DNA of 56,358 bases from Methylotenera sp. (GTDB lineage: Bacteria; Pseudomonadota; Gammaproteobacteria; Burkholderiales; Methylophilaceae), in the NCBI GenBank assembly GCA_002928535.1, contig PERG01000014.1, positions 1-56,358 on the forward strand, in the 5' to 3' direction. The position numbers and the translations under genes are program-made. Of this stretch, positions 38,953 through 47,018 are shown piece after piece. Below the pieces are notes generated by a model. The model had not been told where the DNA came from, ran no database searches, and saw only the letters and a list, made by a program, of their open reading frames with translations. Position 1 is the stretch's first letter; each line of letters begins with the position of its first letter.

Positions 38953-40137
38953 TTAATCAAGAAATAACGCCAATAATTCATTTAAAAACCGCTGACCTAA
39001 TAAGCTGGGTTTGATAATGCCATTTTCAAGCAACAACAAGCCTTTTTGCTGGGCTTCACGAATTTTTGCATCTAATTCATCTAATGCTAAACCGGTTCTT
39101 TGTTGAAATAATCCCAATGGCACGCCCTCAATCAGCCGTAATGCGTTCATCATGAATTCAAAGCCTAACTCATCTTTAGCAATGGACCATTCACGTTCAA
39201 CCGCATTGCCCCGCAACGCCTGTTCCATATAGGCTTTGGGGTGCTTAGGCCGTGTTTCACGGGTAATTTTATCGTGATAACTTAATTTACTATGCGCTCC
39301 TGCACCTATGCCTAGGTAGTCGCCAAACTGCCAGTAATTGAGATTGTGTTTAGCTTGTTTACCTGGTTTTGAAAAGGCCGACGTCTCGTAATGAATATAA
39401 CCATGCAGCGCAAGATAAGCTTCTATTTCCTCTTGCATTTCTGCGCTAGTATCATCATCCGGCAAAGGTGGCGGTGTGCGATGGAAAGGCGTGTTAGGCT
39501 CTAAAGTAAGATGATAAAACGACAGATGTGTGGGATTGAGGCTCACCGCCATTTCAGCATCATGCATGGCATCTGCCAAACTTTGATTGGGTAGCGCATA
39601 CATGATGTCGCAATTGACCTGGTCGAATGTATTAAGGGCAATTTGTACCGCTTGCAAAGCTTGCTCACTATCGTGAATGCGACCTAAAGCTTTTAAATAA
39701 GTATCGTTAAAACTCTGGATACCTAAAGACAGTCTATTAACGCCTGCTTGTTTATAGCCTACAAAGCGCTGGGCTTCTACCGTGCCAGGATTGGCTTCCA
39801 AAGTGATTTCTGCATCAAACTCCAATGGCGTTAGCATGCGTACCTGGCTTAAGATGCGGTCAATTGCTTCCGCTGAGAACAGGCTGGGGGTGCCCCCACC
39901 AAAAAACACACTATGAATCTTGCGCCCCCACACTTTGGGCGTAGCGAGTTCCAGGTCTGCAATCAAAGCATCTACATAGGCGGTTTCGGGTATTTCGCCA
40001 TTTTTATGACGGCTTTCATGCGAATTAAAGTCACAGTACGGGCATTTCTTAACACACCAGGGGATATGAATATAAAGACTAAGTGGCGGCGGATTGGTCA
40101 GACCAGACAACGTTAGCTCGCCAGCTAACGGGGCCAA
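38953..40137 (-). CDS. hemW: Radical SAM heme chaperone HemW
   Basis: Radical SAM protein related to HemN; HemW binds heme and delivers it to proteins, and is not the coproporphyrinogen dehydrogenase. The 394-residue product has the cluster motif IHIPWCVKKCPYCDF with Cys at 28, 32 and 35. It lacks the extra Cys right after the third that marks true HemN (Phe follows instead). VFFGGGTPSLF and LSLGIQSFND are SAM-site blocks. The start is uncertain: TTG at 40137 is used and no ATG is near. Confidence 0.92.
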   Translation of the reverse strand: MAPLAGELTLSGLTNPPPLSLYIHIPWCVKKCPYCDFNSHESRHKNGEIPETAYVDALIADLELATPKVWGRKIHSVFFGGGTPSLFSAEAIDRILSQVRMLTPLEFDAEITLEANPGTVEAQRFVGYKQAGVNRLSLGIQSFNDTYLKALGRIHDSEQALQAVQIALNTFDQVNCDIMYALPNQSLADAMHDAEMAVSLNPTHLSFYHLTLEPNTPFHRTPPPLPDDDTSAEMQEEIEAYLALHGYIHYETSAFSKPGKQAKHNLNYWQFGDYLGIGAGAHSKLSYHDKITRETRPKHPKAYMEQALRGNAVEREWSIAKDELGFEFMMNALRLIEGVPLGLFQQRTGLALDELDAKIREAQQKGLLLLENGIIKPSLLGQRFLNELLALFLD

Positions 40138-40195
40138 AGTATTTACGGGTTTTGCAGGCGCCTGATTAGCTGCTTGGTAATTAACCGGCTGTATT

Positions 40196-40414
40196 TCAAT
40201 GATTTTTTTGATAAGGATTCACCAACGATTCAACCAATTGATGCAAAGCTTCGCGCATTTGTGTTTCTGAAACTTCCATGAGCAAGCCATCCTCCAGCGC
40301 ATCTTGTGCAATCTGGCGGATTTCATCAAAGTTTTCTTTCATCACTTTGATCTTTTCGGTACAGGCGACAATGGTGCCGTCGTCACGTAACCAAATAGGG
40401 GGAGCTTCTTTCAT
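40196..40414 (-). CDS. Small conserved hypothetical protein
   Basis: A 72-residue soluble, acidic protein beginning MKEAPPIWLRDDGTIVACTE and mostly helical after residue 22. Its ATG overlaps the rdgB stop by 4 bases (ATGA), so it is translated from the rdgB message. Similar short proteins follow rdgB or precede hemW in betaproteobacteria, as I recall. No motif gives a function. Confidence 0.75.
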   Translation of the reverse strand: MKEAPPIWLRDDGTIVACTEKIKVMKENFDEIRQIAQDALEDGLLMEVSETQMREALHQLVESLVNPYQKNH

Positions 40415-41031
40415 GATAGCGTTACTTTAATCTTTTGTAATAAGTGCTGCAGGGCTTTGCCACGATGGCTTAAATGGTTCTTGATATCCATAGGCAATTC
40501 CGCACCGGTCTGCTCGGTAATGGTATCTAGAAACAGCGGGTCATAACCAAAGCCGCCGCTACCGCGTGGCGCCGTGAGAATTTCGCCGCGCCAAATTCCT
40601 TCAGCAATAATAGGTTGGGGGTCAGTAGCTGATTTTACCAGTACCATCACACAATAATAATGTGCGTTACGATTGTTATGATGTTGCAATGCCGCTAATA
40701 GTTTTTGATTATTCTTTTCATCAGACTTTTCATCACTAGCGTTTTCACAGGCATAACGTGCAGAATACACACCCGGGGCCCCTTGCAGCGCATCTACGCA
40801 AATCCCTGAATCATCTGCTAGTGCAGGCAAGCCAGAATGGAGGCTGGCATGACGTGCTTTGGCGAGTGCATTCTCAATGAACGTGCAATGCGGTTCATCG
40901 GCTTCTGGAATATTGAAAAAAGACTGCGGCACCACTTCAATGCCCGTGCCTGCCAGCAAACGCTCAATTTCATTCAATTTGCCGGCATTTCCACTAGCGA
41001 TGACGATTTTTTTTAAAGAAATAGGATGCAT
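40411..41031 (-). CDS. rdgB: Non-canonical purine NTP pyrophosphatase (ITPase)
   Basis: Removes dITP, ITP and XTP from the nucleotide pool. The 206-residue protein has the family N-terminus IVIASGNAGKLNEIERLLAG, the metal-site region LADDSGICVDALQGAPGVYS, and GFGYDPLFL with the C-terminal SHRGKALQHL. It lies 23 bases after rph, the common rph-rdgB-hemW order. Secure. Confidence 0.96.
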   Translation of the reverse strand: MHPISLKKIVIASGNAGKLNEIERLLAGTGIEVVPQSFFNIPEADEPHCTFIENALAKARHASLHSGLPALADDSGICVDALQGAPGVYSARYACENASDEKSDEKNNQKLLAALQHHNNRNAHYYCVMVLVKSATDPQPIIAEGIWRGEILTAPRGSGGFGYDPLFLDTITEQTGAELPMDIKNHLSHRGKALQHLLQKIKVTLS

Positions 41032-41054
41032 GTCAGGAAGTATTGCAAGTGATT

Positions 41055-41780
41055 TTACTGGCTAAGTGCCTGTTTCTGTTTACTAATAAGTTGCTTAATA
41101 CCAATATGCGCTAAATCCAGCATACTGTCCATGGCAGCTCTATCAAAAGGCGCGCCTTCCGCGGTGCCCTGAATTTCGACAAATCCACCATCTTCTGTCA
41201 TGACGATATTCATGTCGGTATCGCAATCCGAGTCCTCAACATAGTCCAGATCTAATACTGGCATCCCTTGATGGACGCCTACCGAAATCGCAGCAATGGC
41301 TTGGGTTAAAGGATTTTCAGTAATTTTTCCACTGGCCAACAAATAGCTGATCGCATCGTGCAGCGCCACATAAGCGCCGGTGATGCTGGCCGTACGGGTG
41401 CCACCATCGGCCTGGATCACATCACAGTCGAGATGAATACTACGCTCACCCAATTTGGTTAAATCGATAATGCCGCGAAGTGAACGGCCAATGAGACGCT
41501 GAATCTCCTGAGTGCGGCCGGATTGTTTGCCCCTAGCCGCTTCTCGATCCATGCGGCTACCGGTTGAACGCGGCAACATGCCATATTCGGCCGTCACCCA
41601 GCCTTGGCCTTTACCTTTTAAAAAGCCAGGCACCTTTTCTTCCACACTGGCGGTACACAGCACATGCGTATCGCCAAACTTGATGAGTACAGAGCCTTCC
41701 GCATGCTTAGTGTAATGACGAATAATCTGTACGTCGCGCAGTTGATCGGGCGCGCGTAGGCTAGGTCGTGTGAGTTGCAT
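41055..41780 (-). CDS. rph: Ribonuclease PH
   Basis: Phosphate-dependent 3' exonuclease that trims tRNA and rRNA ends. The 241-residue protein has the PH-fold blocks [19 protein letters not shown] and [18 protein letters not shown], with the conserved acidic residues, and [14 protein letters not shown] at the phosphate site. Length is normal and the C-terminus is intact, unlike E. coli K-12. ATG start, 16 bases after the phosphatase gene. Confidence 0.96.
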   Translation of the reverse strand: MQLTRPSLRAPDQLRDVQIIRHYTKHAEGSVLIKFGDTHVLCTASVEEKVPGFLKGKGQGWVTAEYGMLPRSTGSRMDREAARGKQSGRTQEIQRLIGRSLRGIIDLTKLGERSIHLDCDVIQADGGTRTASITGAYVALHDAISYLLASGKITENPLTQAIAAISVGVHQGMPVLDLDYVEDSDCDTDMNIVMTEDGGFVEIQGTAEGAPFDRAAMDSMLDLAHIGIKQLISKQKQALSQ

Positions 41781-41796
41781 TTAAATTCCTGAATAA

Positions 41797-42729
41797 CTAT
41801 TGAATACGTTTGGTTTTGAGTAAAGCTTGTTGAATTTCTGCAATGGTATTTTCAATCTCTTCATCGGTAAAGTCCATGCTATCCAGGTCTTCACCCGTGC
41901 CAGCTTGATTATGCATGACCGGGTTCATAATGGTCGTCGTCGCGCCCAATGCCATTGTGACTGTTGAGACAGCAACATTGCTGCTGAGTTTATCGCCCCA
42001 CTGTAAACCAATGGCACTCATATTGTCGCCATGCTCCTGGCTTACTGCCTCGGCTTGATCCAGCAAGGCGGTAACACCGTCATTGATGGTGAAATTGCTG
42101 CTCAGCAATGACTTGATCTGATCATCGGCCACCGCGCCCCATACGCCATCAGTACAAAGTAAGATGGTATCGCCTTCCGCCAGTTCCTGCCGATCGGAGA
42201 GTTCTATTTTAGGTGCCACATCGCCACCCAGGCAGCTATATACTTTATGTCGATAAGGATGCGTGGACATATCGTCTTTGCTGATCATGCCCTTGTTATA
42301 TAAAGATTGCACGATGGAATGGTCTTCGGTACGGTACAGCAAATGGCCATCACGGAAATGATAAAGCCTGGAATCCCCAACGTGAGCACAGTACAGCACG
42401 CCACGTTGAACTACCGCCGCGACAATAGTAGTGCGTGGCGCCTCCAGCATTTCGCGTTCATGCATGAGCTGGTCAATCATGTCATGCACCTGCTGGATAT
42501 GGTCAATGAGGAATTTGGCAGGGCTCGACAAGGTAGGAACAGCCAGTCGCTGGAAAGCCTCCGTCATGGTGGTTACCGCCAATTGTGCAGCGACCTCGCC
42601 GTGACGGTAACCGCCCATGCCGTCCGCCAGCACTAGCAACAAGGCATCTTTGCTATAAGAGTAAGCTAAACGATCCTGGTTGTAGGGACGTGGACCCTGG
42701 CGGCTGTTTTGATAAATCGTGAATTTCAT
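41797..42729 (-). CDS. PP2C-type Ser/Thr protein phosphatase
   Basis: A 310-residue metal-dependent phosphatase. The PP2C motifs are seen in order: RPYNQDRLAY near 14-23, VLADGMGGYRHGEVAA near 34-49, CAHVGDSRLYHF, LLCTDGVWGAV and HGDNMSAIGLQW, which supply the metal-binding Asp residues. The C-terminal 50 residues are extra and acidic. No signal peptide. It lies 6 bases after a Ser/Thr kinase gene, so the two probably set the phosphorylation of shared targets. Its targets are unknown. Confidence 0.92.
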   Translation of the reverse strand: MKFTIYQNSRQGPRPYNQDRLAYSYSKDALLLVLADGMGGYRHGEVAAQLAVTTMTEAFQRLAVPTLSSPAKFLIDHIQQVHDMIDQLMHEREMLEAPRTTIVAAVVQRGVLYCAHVGDSRLYHFRDGHLLYRTEDHSIVQSLYNKGMISKDDMSTHPYRHKVYSCLGGDVAPKIELSDRQELAEGDTILLCTDGVWGAVADDQIKSLLSSNFTINDGVTALLDQAEAVSQEHGDNMSAIGLQWGDKLSSNVAVSTVTMALGATTTIMNPVMHNQAGTGEDLDSMDFTDEEIENTIAEIQQALLKTKRIQ

Positions 42730-42735
42730 ATGTTT

Positions 42736-43680
42736 TTATATATTTTTGTTGAGCATGCCAACGATTTTGTTCACCAAACTGGTTTTTTTCTGTATTTCCG
42801 GCGCCTCAGGCATATTTTCCAGTAAAGCTTTTTGTAGCGAAAATACACTTTGCGGACGTTGCAAATAATCCAGGCTTAAGCATTTATCGATGATTTCCAG
42901 CAGGTTGCTTGAGTAATTGTCCTTGCCTAATTTCATGGCCGGTATCATCAAATCTTTTTTGATACGCTGATTTGCAGCTAACGGGGAGGTACGTGTCAGG
43001 CAGGAGTACATGGTGGCACCGATGCTATAGATATCGCTCCACGGGCCCAGCAGTTTACGGTCGTAATATTGTTCAGGTGAAGCGAATCCAGGTGTATAAC
43101 TTGGGGCAATTTTAGCCTGGCTTTCGCTTAAGGCCATTCGAGCTGAGCCAAAATCCAACAGCACGGGTGAACCATCGAGGCGAATATAGATATTGGCTGG
43201 TTTGATATCCAGATGCAGCAATTTTTGTGTATGGACCTCACGCAGCCCATTGGATAGTTCGGCAAATACGCGCCTCACGAACTTCTCTGAAACTGGTTCG
43301 GCTTGACCTAATATGTAATCTTGTAATGATTTGCCGCGCTCGTATTGCATGACCATATACACGGTTTCATTGGCACGGAAAAAGTTAATCACGCGGACGA
43401 TATTTTTATGGTCAATTTTAGCGAGCGATAGGCCTTCATCAAAAAAGCATTTAAGCCCGTGGCGGAATAGGGCGACATCATCTGCATTCGGTTGTACGGT
43501 TGCACCATCGGTACGTAAAGCAATACTGGTAGGGAGATATTCTTTGATGGCGACAATTTTTTTGTCTTTATCACGTGCCAGATAGACGAAACTAAACCCG
43601 CCAGAACTCAAGACTTTTCGAATTTCGTAATCTTGAAGCTGATAGCCGGTAGGTAAAGCTAAATTTTTAGCAGCGGGCAC
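42736..43680 (-). CDS. Eukaryotic-type Ser/Thr protein kinase
   Basis: A 314-residue cytoplasmic kinase. Motifs: glycine loop LSSGGFSFVYLA (about 25-36), catalytic Lys 46 in VAIKEYLP, catalytic loop HLDIKPAN (156-163), DFG at 176-178, and SPEQYYDR in place of APE. The loop reads HLD instead of HRD, so the kinase belongs to the non-RD class; activity should not need activation-loop phosphorylation. No membrane helix or extracellular sensor is present. GTG start. It is paired with the PP2C gene and divergent from yicC. Confidence 0.92.
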   Translation of the reverse strand: MPAAKNLALPTGYQLQDYEIRKVLSSGGFSFVYLARDKDKKIVAIKEYLPTSIALRTDGATVQPNADDVALFRHGLKCFFDEGLSLAKIDHKNIVRVINFFRANETVYMVMQYERGKSLQDYILGQAEPVSEKFVRRVFAELSNGLREVHTQKLLHLDIKPANIYIRLDGSPVLLDFGSARMALSESQAKIAPSYTPGFASPEQYYDRKLLGPWSDIYSIGATMYSCLTRTSPLAANQRIKKDLMIPAMKLGKDNYSSNLLEIIDKCLSLDYLQRPQSVFSLQKALLENMPEAPEIQKKTSLVNKIVGMLNKNI

Positions 43681-43863
43681 GGGTCAGTATTTATAGTTAA
43701 TTCAGTGATTGGATTAATGTCAGAGCTCGTCACTTTATTCAAACTTAGAGTGTATTCAACAATATAACGTGTAATTTATTGTAATTAAAGTTATTTTGGC
43801 ATGAAAGATTCAGTATTTGATAAGATTGATTAAATATTCATTAAGTTTTTTAGGAAGTACGCC

Positions 43864-44730
43864 ATGATTTTTAGTATGACGGGTTTTGCCGCCCTTGAGC
43901 AAGCCACTGACCATTACACTTTGTTATTAGAGTTAAGAGCAGTCAATAGCCGCTATCTGGATTTGCATTTTAAACTGGATGAATCTCTGAAAGGGCTGGA
44001 ACTGCCGATACGTGAGCTGATAGGCGCGCAGTTAAATCGCGGCAAAGTGGAATGTAAACTCAATCTTATTCAACGTACGCCAGCCAATCAAAATGTGCAA
44101 TTAGACGAGTTGCTGCTACAACAACTGACGACCATGGAAAAACAAGCACAAGCCTATTTCCCATTAAGCAGCGCATTAAGTATCGCCGATATTTTACGCT
44201 GGCCAGGCGTAGTGCAGAATCAAAACCTGAATGATGAAACCATGGTCGAGCAGGTTAAAAATCTGGTCTCACAAGGGCTGCTGGAATTAAAAGCCTCGCG
44301 TAAGCGTGAGGGTGAAAAAATGAAAACCTTGATTTTGGATCGCTTGGCAGAGATTGAGGTTTTGGTCGCCAAGGTAAAACCGCTCATGCCCGTGTTGAAT
44401 AAAGAATATCAAGAGCGCTTAATGGCTAAACTGCAGGAAACTTTGAAAACGGTGGATCCAGAACGCGTAGCGCAAGAATTGGTATTATTTGCCCAGCGTA
44501 TTGATGTGGATGAAGAGTTAACCCGTTTAACTGCGCATGTCTCTGAAGTAAAACGTATTTTGGATAGCGATGCACCCGCGGGCAAACGCCTGGATTTTCT
44601 GATGCAGGAAATGAATCGCGAAGCCAACACTCTGGGATCAAAATCAGTGGCAGTACAAACGACCCAAGTCTCGATGGAGCTGAAAGTCCTGATCGAGCAA
44701 ATGCGGGAACAGATCCAGAATATTGAATAG
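43864..44730 (+). CDS. yicC: YicC family endoribonuclease
   Basis: A 288-residue protein of the YicC family, now regarded as endoribonucleases acting on small RNAs and messages. The N-terminus IFSMTGFAALEQATDHYTL and the block LRAVNSRYLDLHFKL are typical, and the C-terminal DUF1732 part includes GKRLDFLMQEMNREANTLGS. Length is normal. In related genomes it is commonly followed closely by gmk; here 4.8 kb and three opposite-strand genes separate them. Confidence 0.93.
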   Translation: MIFSMTGFAALEQATDHYTLLLELRAVNSRYLDLHFKLDESLKGLELPIRELIGAQLNRGKVECKLNLIQRTPANQNVQLDELLLQQLTTMEKQAQAYFPLSSALSIADILRWPGVVQNQNLNDETMVEQVKNLVSQGLLELKASRKREGEKMKTLILDRLAEIEVLVAKVKPLMPVLNKEYQERLMAKLQETLKTVDPERVAQELVLFAQRIDVDEELTRLTAHVSEVKRILDSDAPAGKRLDFLMQEMNREANTLGSKSVAVQTTQVSMELKVLIEQMREQIQNIE

Positions 44731-44772
44731 GGAATTTAATACGCTGTAGATAATTAAGATTTCTGGGTTAGG

Positions 44773-46224
44773 TTAAAACGAAAACTGCATGGTGGCACCA
44801 AGATGGTTTGAATGGTATGAATTGGCGCCTTGAGAGTAGGTGTAATTGAGGTTAATGCCAATATTGGAATAACTTGAGAAATTCAAGTCCAAGCCTAAGT
44901 TGCCATATTCATTCGGCCTGCCCGCTAGAGAAAAACGCGTAAAGTTTTCACTATTGTTAGCATAATAAAGCGATTGGTTGATCCTGCCTTGATTGTTCTT
45001 GGTGTATTCCAGGTGCATTGAGGGGGTCAATACACCGCTCGCTAGCGCGATAGAAGAAGCTACATTTACCCCGGAAGAGATTGAATTGGAATGGATCGTT
45101 GCTTTGTCAAATCTCACGGCCTCGCTTGAACCTCGCTCACTATAAGCATTCAGTGTGCTTTTACTGAGATCTGTTTTTAAATAAGGCTGCAGCCTTATTT
45201 CTTTTAATTGAAAAACCCGGCTTAATTTCAAGCTACTGAATAAGCTAGATCCTTTTCTATTGCCGGATATAAAGCCATCTGAGTAACGTTGTTGATCAAA
45301 TTCCAGATCACCATAACCGGCCAAACCGTCAAGCGTAAATGAGGTAGTTTGATAACTGAGGTAGATCGCACCAGTTTTTTGGTTGGATTCAATAATGGAA
45401 TCCTGATCGTCTAGTTCACTTTCGTTGAATCCGTAGCCTACGGCAGCGCCCATGAGCAAATCAGGTAACACTTTTTGATCGATGCCTAAGGTCACACCCT
45501 TACTTTGAAACGTATTTTTGTCACCTGACAAATTGATGGAGGAATAATCAATATCGCCGGCCACCCATACGTTAAAGGGTAATTCGGCGACATTTTCCTC
45601 AAGGGGCTCTAATGCATCAAGGTTGCCAGTATCGATGACAATCGGTTGGCCGGTATATTGGTTTTGTGCGACTAAACGATTTTTCGGCGGTGGAGTATAG
45701 ATGGCAAACCGCAACTGGTTAAAGTTGTTAGCGCCCGCGCGTGCAAAATCTAAATGATTGAATATATTGTTACGTTGCCCGGCAATAAAGATATCTGTTG
45801 CATATGCCTGGGCAGAGAGCTGTCTTGGAATGGTGAGATGCGTGAGTAAATCTTCCCGTCGAGCCACTAAGGTCAGCGTCAAAGTGGATTCTTGCGGAAT
45901 ATTATAGTCTGCCAGCGTTCTGCCATCTTGCAGGGTGATGCTATTGAAAGTAAGGATTTGCACATCAGGCGGGATGCCTAAGCGATCTTGAATTTTTTGT
46001 CTGATGGCTTCAATACTGTCACTGGATTCTACATCCAGCGTAGTCGTGCCTGCACTAGGCGTCCTCACAAAAATCTGCATAGAAGCTGTAGCGGCAGAGG
46101 AGAACAACAGGCATACCAACAGCAGCAAGCAGCACAATAAGCCAGCAGGTTTGGATGAAACGTTAGAAAAAAGGGGTTGGATTTTCAAAATTACTCGTAA
46201 TATTCGTTGACTAGTATGGATCAA
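44773..46224 (-). CDS. Ubiquitin-like domain fused to an autotransporter beta-barrel
   Basis: A 483-residue secreted fusion. Residues 1-48 include a hydrophobic signal core ([20 protein letters not shown]) with an AxA cut site one or two residues before the next domain. Residues 49-124 align gap-free with human ubiquitin (44 of 76 identical by hand count from memory), including MQIFV, KIQD, GIPPD, DGRTL, DYNI and ESTL. Position 29 is the only Lys and the end reads VARRE, not LRLRGG. Residues 125-215 are a linker. Residues 216-483 look like a 12-strand autotransporter barrel with alternating strands and a terminal MQFSF. No ATG is available: TTG at 46224 or TTG at 46188 (shorter, more ordinary signal peptide). 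It lies 19 bases after traX. Surface display is inferred. Confidence 0.85.
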   Translation of the reverse strand: MIHTSQRILRVILKIQPLFSNVSSKPAGLLCCLLLLVCLLFSSAATASMQIFVRTPSAGTTTLDVESSDSIEAIRQKIQDRLGIPPDVQILTFNSITLQDGRTLADYNIPQESTLTLTLVARREDLLTHLTIPRQLSAQAYATDIFIAGQRNNIFNHLDFARAGANNFNQLRFAIYTPPPKNRLVAQNQYTGQPIVIDTGNLDALEPLEENVAELPFNVWVAGDIDYSSINLSGDKNTFQSKGVTLGIDQKVLPDLLMGAAVGYGFNESELDDQDSIIESNQKTGAIYLSYQTTSFTLDGLAGYGDLEFDQQRYSDGFISGNRKGSSLFSSLKLSRVFQLKEIRLQPYLKTDLSKSTLNAYSERGSSEAVRFDKATIHSNSISSGVNVASSIALASGVLTPSMHLEYTKNNQGRINQSLYYANNSENFTRFSLAGRPNEYGNLGLDLNFSSYSNIGINLNYTYSQGANSYHSNHLGATMQFSF

Positions 46225-46243
46225 TCTAATTAATAGGAGTGAG

Positions 46244-46924
46244 CTAGAAATAATTAGTTTTAATTAAATAGATCACTAGCAAATGTGCAGGATAGTACAG
46301 GTAGAAAAAATAACGATAATCTAGTCCTCGGAAGCCGTTATACATCAATAAAGGTGGCAGGGCGGCTATGCATGCTAAGTTCACGCTGTGAGTCACCAGG
46401 TAAGTTTCGTCCCCAGTAATTTTGGAAAGCATGAAAAAAAGTAAAAAATTGACGATGAACAGAGCAGATATCGCCAATGCTATGCCTCTGAAATTGCCCC
46501 GTAATTGATGAAATATAAACATCATCAGAATGCTCAAGTGCCACCAATCTAAACCAATGCTAATCGCTAATATGCAAACCACGACTAGCAGTAGATATTT
46601 CACCCATCCTAGCCGGAATTGGTCGATCACCAGAATAGTGCTTAAGCCGATCAGTAAGTCAAATAGCACGTTCAATCCGCTCGAAAATGCCAACATATAA
46701 ACTGGCTGGGCTAATAGGGCAAAACCTAATAACCGTAACCAGTAGGACTTAAGATTGCGCGTCTTGTGATATCCCTCTACAACAAGATACGCGATGATGG
46801 GCATCGCCAATCGGCCAATGACTCTAAATTCAATTTCTTCGGGATATAAAAATGCGCCAATGTGGTCAAGCGTCATCGCTGTAATAGCAATGATTTTTAA
46901 GGAAAACGCATCTAAACGTTTCAT
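46244..46924 (-). CDS. TraX family membrane protein
   Basis: A 226-residue polytopic inner-membrane protein with about seven hydrophobic segments. It begins [25 protein letters not shown] and contains [24 protein letters not shown], both typical of the TraX family. In the F plasmid, TraX N-acetylates pilin; chromosomal TraX relatives are widespread and mostly of unknown substrate. No other conjugation genes are present. It lies 19 bases upstream of the ubiquitin-like fusion on the same strand, so the two may be co-transcribed. Whether it modifies that protein is speculation. Confidence 0.85.
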   Translation of the reverse strand: MKRLDAFSLKIIAITAMTLDHIGAFLYPEEIEFRVIGRLAMPIIAYLVVEGYHKTRNLKSYWLRLLGFALLAQPVYMLAFSSGLNVLFDLLIGLSTILVIDQFRLGWVKYLLLVVVCILAISIGLDWWHLSILMMFIFHQLRGNFRGIALAISALFIVNFLLFFMLSKITGDETYLVTHSVNLACIAALPPLLMYNGFRGLDYRYFFYLYYPAHLLVIYLIKTNYF

Positions 46925-47018
46925 TTGATGTTTAAGGAAGTGAGCAATGCTTTAGATCAAAAATGCGCGTGGATTCAAAATATGTGAACGTTAATCACTG
47001 ACTACCAATCCGTGACCA

